Shown: positions 4,923 to 7,318 of the stretch, one piece after another
Position numbering within the stretch: position 1 is the first letter of the stretch
How the letters are laid out: every line of letters begins with the position of its first letter
The notes under the pieces: generated by a model
Told to the model about the DNA's origin: nothing
The model's database searches: none
Seen by the model: the letters and a program-made list of their open reading frames with translations, nothing else
Assembly (NCBI GenBank): GCA_964431655.1
Contig: CAYSKJ010000155.1
Span: 1 to 7,318, forward strand
Direction: 5' to 3'
From: CAYMEV01 sp964431655 [NCBI: uncultured bacterium]
GTDB lineage: Bacteria > CAYMEV01
Length of the DNA stretch: 7,318 nt
Position numbers and translations under genes: made by a program

Positions 4923-5714
4923 TTACTTCTTTATAATCTCTGTTATATCTCCATCCTTCCTGAAATAGAGCTCATAAAATGAAACGCTCTGCAGGAGATG
5001 ATGAGCCAGTTCCAGGAGCCTGGAATGCATCTCAGCCCCTTTTGCGAAGAATAGAATGTTGGGCATCAGCCTGTTTAGCGCATTGGCGCCGTTTATGGGA
5101 ATTTTATAGTTCTTTTGGGCCTTGTTAAGGAAGAATAAAGATTCTATGGGAGCCATGTCATTCAATCCGCCAAAGACGAATTTGCTCATGAAAGGTGTGC
5201 CGAAAGTGCAGAATTTTCCTTTATATTTCCTGATGGCTACTATCTCATCAGAAAGCACAGAAAAGTTCTCTCCAAGGTTGACCACGGTGCTCTTGCCTGA
5301 ACCCGACACGCCGGTAAACACATAGCCGCGGTTATCAAGCTTTATGGAGCTAGAATGAAGCAGAAAGCCTTCAAGCTCAACGGTCATAAAAATTGAAAGA
5401 AAAGCCCTGAGGAGGGACTCCAGGGAATGAATATTAGGAAGGAGGGAAAAAAAACCGGATTTTTTGCATAAATCAAAATAGCCCGAAACATCAGGCTTAT
5501 CAATGCGGATAATATTGCCATTCAGGCTGGCTGCTGTTAAATCAGCGGGCATTTCTGCATTTGTATTGTATCTGTATTTAGTATCTATAAGATAATCAAA
5601 GGAATTTTCCCGGGAGATAAAATTGGCATATTTTGAATATACACTTATGTGTATGGCAAGTTCAGTCCTGATTTTTATTTTGATTCCGCAGATATCAAGT
5701 ATAAGTTCTTTCAT
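4923..5714 (-). CDS. HPr kinase-like P-loop kinase, 263 residues
   Basis: The protein matches the short HprK-like kinases found in peptide-modification clusters rather than full HPr kinase/phosphorylase. Key marks are LLHSSSI (118-124, conserved His120), the Walker A GVSGSGKST (135-143), LSDEIVAIR (154-162, catalytic/metal Asp156-Glu157) and the FGTPF strand (171-175). The N-terminal 110 residues are variable, as usual for the group. In paeninodin-type lasso clusters such a kinase phosphorylates the precursor's C-terminal serine; the neighbouring peptide here also ends in Ser. The gene is on the opposite strand to the peptide, convergent and sharing its terminator, with its own promoter upstream. 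ATG 5714 is preceded by a weak AAAAGAG site. Cytosolic. The family is clear; the substrate is inferred, and phosphorylation of a protein or small molecule remains possible. Confidence 0.85.
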   Translation of the reverse strand: MKELILDICGIKIKIRTELAIHISVYSKYANFISRENSFDYLIDTKYRYNTNAEMPADLTAASLNGNIIRIDKPDVSGYFDLCKKSGFFSLLPNIHSLESLLRAFLSIFMTVELEGFLLHSSSIKLDNRGYVFTGVSGSGKSTVVNLGENFSVLSDEIVAIRKYKGKFCTFGTPFMSKFVFGGLNDMAPIESLFFLNKAQKNYKIPINGANALNRLMPNILFFAKGAEMHSRLLELAHHLLQSVSFYELYFRKDGDITEIIKK

Positions 5715-5747
5715 AAGTGCTCTTTTCTGATTATTGGTCTGGATTCT

Positions 5748-5775
5748 TTTATCACAGAAAGAACCTTCATGTCAA
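5748..5775 (-). promoter_or_regulatory. candidate promoter of the HprK-like kinase gene
   Basis: On the minus strand a perfect TTGACA (5775-5770) is followed after 16 bases by GATAAA (5753-5748, four of six), with TGT before it as an extended -10. Transcription would begin near 5741, with a leader of about 27 bases before ATG 5714. The arrangement is the same as at the peptide promoter (TTGACA, 16 bases, TGn, weak -10), which suggests comparable control. Confidence 0.5.
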
Positions 5776-5814
5776 TTTATAAATAGGATATATACCCTGA
5801 AGAATTGTATTTTC

Positions 5815-5842
5815 TTGACTAAAACGGCTTTAATGGTTTACT
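5815..5842 (+). promoter_or_regulatory. candidate promoter of the nucleotidyltransferase gene
   Basis: TTGACT (5815-5820, five of six) is followed after 16 bases by TTTACT (5837-5842, four of six), preceded by TGG as an extended -10. The start of transcription would fall near 5849, only a few bases before ATG 5855, giving an almost leaderless mRNA. It diverges from the kinase promoter within the same 140-base gap. Confidence 0.35.
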
Positions 5843-5854
5843 TGAGCTTAAATT

Positions 5855-7150
5855 ATGAAATCAGCTGAAAACTTCAAATATTTTTCTTCCCCCGAGGAAA
5901 GGTTCTCTTATCTTGCCCTCTTATATGACAGGATAGACCAGAATATTGATACCTTTCATCTTCTTGCAGGTGAGCTGGACTGGCGGAGCCTTTTCAGCCT
6001 GGGGCTGGGCAATTCTCTTTTCGGTTTTTACTACAGGGTATTCAAGAGGATGAATTCGGGCATCATCCCTGATGATTTTTTCAAAGGCTGCAGGGACCAT
6101 TTCTTTTTCAGCGATACCAAAACAGGGATATATTTCCATGAGATAAAAAAGTTTGATGGTATAATGAGAAGCATCAAAAGGGAATATGTCCTCAGCAGGG
6201 GATACGCCTATTATTACCTGCTTTATGACAGGCTTCCGGTCAGGGAGTTCAATGATATTGATGTTTATGTAAAAAAGGAAGATGTGCCCGGGATTATAAA
6301 GGGTCTGATTGATGCAGGATATACAGACCCGGGCAAGGGCAGGATAAAGTATTTTCTGAGCCATCATATACATATAAGGGTAGAGAACCCCCAAAACAAG
6401 ATTGTCTTTGAAATACACTGGGCTGTGGACCACAAATATAATCTTGCCCGCATCTCTGTTGAGGACATACTGCAGACCAGGAGGCATGTTCTGCTCAATG
6501 GAGAAGAAATCCCTGTTCCTTCAATAGATATGGATTTCATCCTAAGTTCTGTCCATGCTCTTAAGCATTCTCCTTTGCTGAAGTATCTGGAATCACGGGA
6601 TGCCTGCTTTGATATCCTGTTTAAGAGCAATTATGCTGTTAAATACCTTGATCTCTGCCGGTTCCTCTCGATATACAGTGATAAAATAGACTGGAACAGC
6701 ATATATTACTATTCAAAAAAATATTACTGCGATGACTATATTAAGGTAGTTGTCAGATTTTTGAACAAAGTCTTCGGTGTTGAGATGCCCTGTAATATTA
6801 ATGAAAATCTCAGGGAATATTCTCCCGGCAGAATGGAAAGATATACGGCTAATTACCTGATAAGCAGGACTCTTTCTAATAAAGGCCTTAAGAAGAAGGG
6901 TTTTTTATCAGGATTTATGTTCCGGTTTACCAGCCTATGCAACAGAAGCCTTATATTCAATCCTGTCAGGATGATGGACCTTTACAGGTACTTTATGCCT
7001 CCTTCGGATTATATTGCATTTTTGAAAGCAGAAGGAGTGAGTATATTCAGGAGGAACAGGATATATCTTTTTTTAAGGGGCGGGCTGATGCTTGTAAAAA
7101 ACCTGTTTGATGCAGTCAGGGGGCATCATGATTTACTGCTGGAGGATTGA
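5855..7150 (+). CDS. NTP_transf_5 family nucleotidyltransferase, 431 residues
   Basis: The protein fits the uncharacterised nucleotidyltransferase family (Pfam NTP_transf_5), which is related to DNA polymerase beta-like transferases and recurs in peptide and surface-polymer clusters. Its core is SRGYAYYYLLYDRLPVREFNDIDVYV in two overlapping stretches (114-139), with the metal-binding Asp134 and Asp136. EIHW (186-189) follows, then SSVHALKHSPL (231-241) with His234 and His238. Members usually have LKG where this one has SRG. The C-terminal region PVRMMDLYRYFMPPSDYIAF (about 370-389) is also family-like. Known reactions place NMP or phosphate groups on an acceptor; in lasso clusters such genes accompany HprK-like kinases, and this pairing is repeated here. 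An in-frame TAA at 5849-5851 fixes the start at ATG 5855; the only Shine-Dalgarno hint is GAG at 5844-5846. The 3' end overlaps tatA. Confidence 0.82.
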   Translation: MKSAENFKYFSSPEERFSYLALLYDRIDQNIDTFHLLAGELDWRSLFSLGLGNSLFGFYYRVFKRMNSGIIPDDFFKGCRDHFFFSDTKTGIYFHEIKKFDGIMRSIKREYVLSRGYAYYYLLYDRLPVREFNDIDVYVKKEDVPGIIKGLIDAGYTDPGKGRIKYFLSHHIHIRVENPQNKIVFEIHWAVDHKYNLARISVEDILQTRRHVLLNGEEIPVPSIDMDFILSSVHALKHSPLLKYLESRDACFDILFKSNYAVKYLDLCRFLSIYSDKIDWNSIYYYSKKYYCDDYIKVVVRFLNKVFGVEMPCNINENLREYSPGRMERYTANYLISRTLSNKGLKKKGFLSGFMFRFTSLCNRSLIFNPVRMMDLYRYFMPPSDYIAFLKAEGVSIFRRNRIYLFLRGGLMLVKNLFDAVRGHHDLLLED

Positions 7151-7317
7151 TCTTCCTTATCGTTCTCATCATCAGTGCTCTTGCCTTTAAGAGCGTTCTT
7201 GAAATTCATTATACCCCGCCCGAGCCCTGCTCCTATCTGCGGGATTTTTTTCGGACCAAAAATCAGCAATGCTATTATGAGGATTATTATAATCTCGGCT
7301 GCGCCCGGGGTCCACAT
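7126..7317 (-). CDS. tatA: twin-arginine translocase subunit TatA/TatE
   Basis: TatA forms the pore-like assembly that moves folded proteins carrying twin-arginine signals across the cytoplasmic membrane, together with TatC. The 63 residues show the full family layout: a short N-terminus (MWTPGAAE), a transmembrane helix (IIIILIIALLIFG, about 9-21), the hinge FGPKKIP, an amphipathic helix (IGAGLGRGIMNFKNALKG) and a polar tail (STDDENDKEDQSSSSKS). ATG 7317-7315 is one base from the window edge, so its ribosome-binding site is not visible; the start fits because family members begin a few residues before the helix. Its 3' end overlaps the nucleotidyltransferase gene tail to tail by 25 bases. 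TatA, TatB and TatE are hard to separate by sequence; the short tail favours TatA/E. Confidence 0.93.
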   Translation of the reverse strand: MWTPGAAEIIIILIIALLIFGPKKIPQIGAGLGRGIMNFKNALKGKSTDDENDKEDQSSSSKS

Positions 7318-7318
7318 T

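Noticed and set aside
5921-6487. Long open frame on the minus strand inside the nucleotidyltransferase gene
   Set aside because: It lies wholly antisense to a gene with clear family motifs, has no ribosome-binding site and shows no recognisable domain.
4646-7150. Classic lasso-peptide gene cluster
   Set aside because: The cyclase, the leader peptidase and the recognition protein are not in the window, and the peptide is too long after its leader-like part.

Overview
The window has three parts: the 3' end of a housekeeping operon, a small peptide/kinase/nucleotidyltransferase module, and the start of a tatA gene. The order tmk-holB-ricT is a classic conserved bacterial neighbourhood. By eye the DNA is moderately AT-rich, with heavy use of AGG/AGA for Arg and ATA for Ile, G-rich Shine-Dalgarno sequences and a sigma70-type intergenic promoter grammar (TTGACA boxes). 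I cannot assign a phylum. The codon habits and gene order fit uncultured or anaerobic lineages such as Nitrospirota or Desulfobacterota-like groups better than enterobacteria, but this is inference only.

Region 1 (1-4124, plus strand): the C-terminal two thirds of thymidylate kinase; HolB, the DNA polymerase III delta' clamp-loader subunit; RicT, a PSP1-domain protein with an unusual charged C-terminal tail; and a radical SAM/PDZ protein. The genes overlap or abut, so they probably form one transcript. The radical SAM gene is broken by a frame change exactly inside its iron-sulfur cysteine motif. Both halves are otherwise well preserved, so this is either a recent lesion or a sequence error. 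Its C-terminal tail resembles the DUF512 domain, with the PDZ domain in an unusual central position.

Region 2 (4096-4645): a 76-residue minus-strand gene of unknown function converges on the radical SAM gene. It is followed by an AT-rich 319-base intergenic stretch with several promoter-like elements.

Region 3 (4646-7150): the part most likely to be a little-described system. A 71-residue peptide with a perfect ribosome-binding site looks like a ribosomally made, post-translationally modified precursor. Its N-terminus partly resembles a lasso-peptide leader, and it has a Gly/Thr/Ser-rich body and a C-terminal serine. A strong bidirectional terminator separates it from a convergent HPr-kinase-like P-loop kinase. 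A divergent nucleotidyltransferase of the NTP_transf_5 type follows. HprK-like kinases and such nucleotidyltransferases are known as tailoring enzymes in some lasso-peptide clusters, but no cyclase, leader peptidase or recognition element is visible here. The working idea is a peptide that is phosphorylated or nucleotidylated without lasso cyclisation.

Region 4 (7126-7317, minus strand): a complete TatA-type twin-arginine translocase subunit whose 3' end overlaps the nucleotidyltransferase gene tail to tail. No tRNA, rRNA, CRISPR array, insertion sequence or attachment site was seen.
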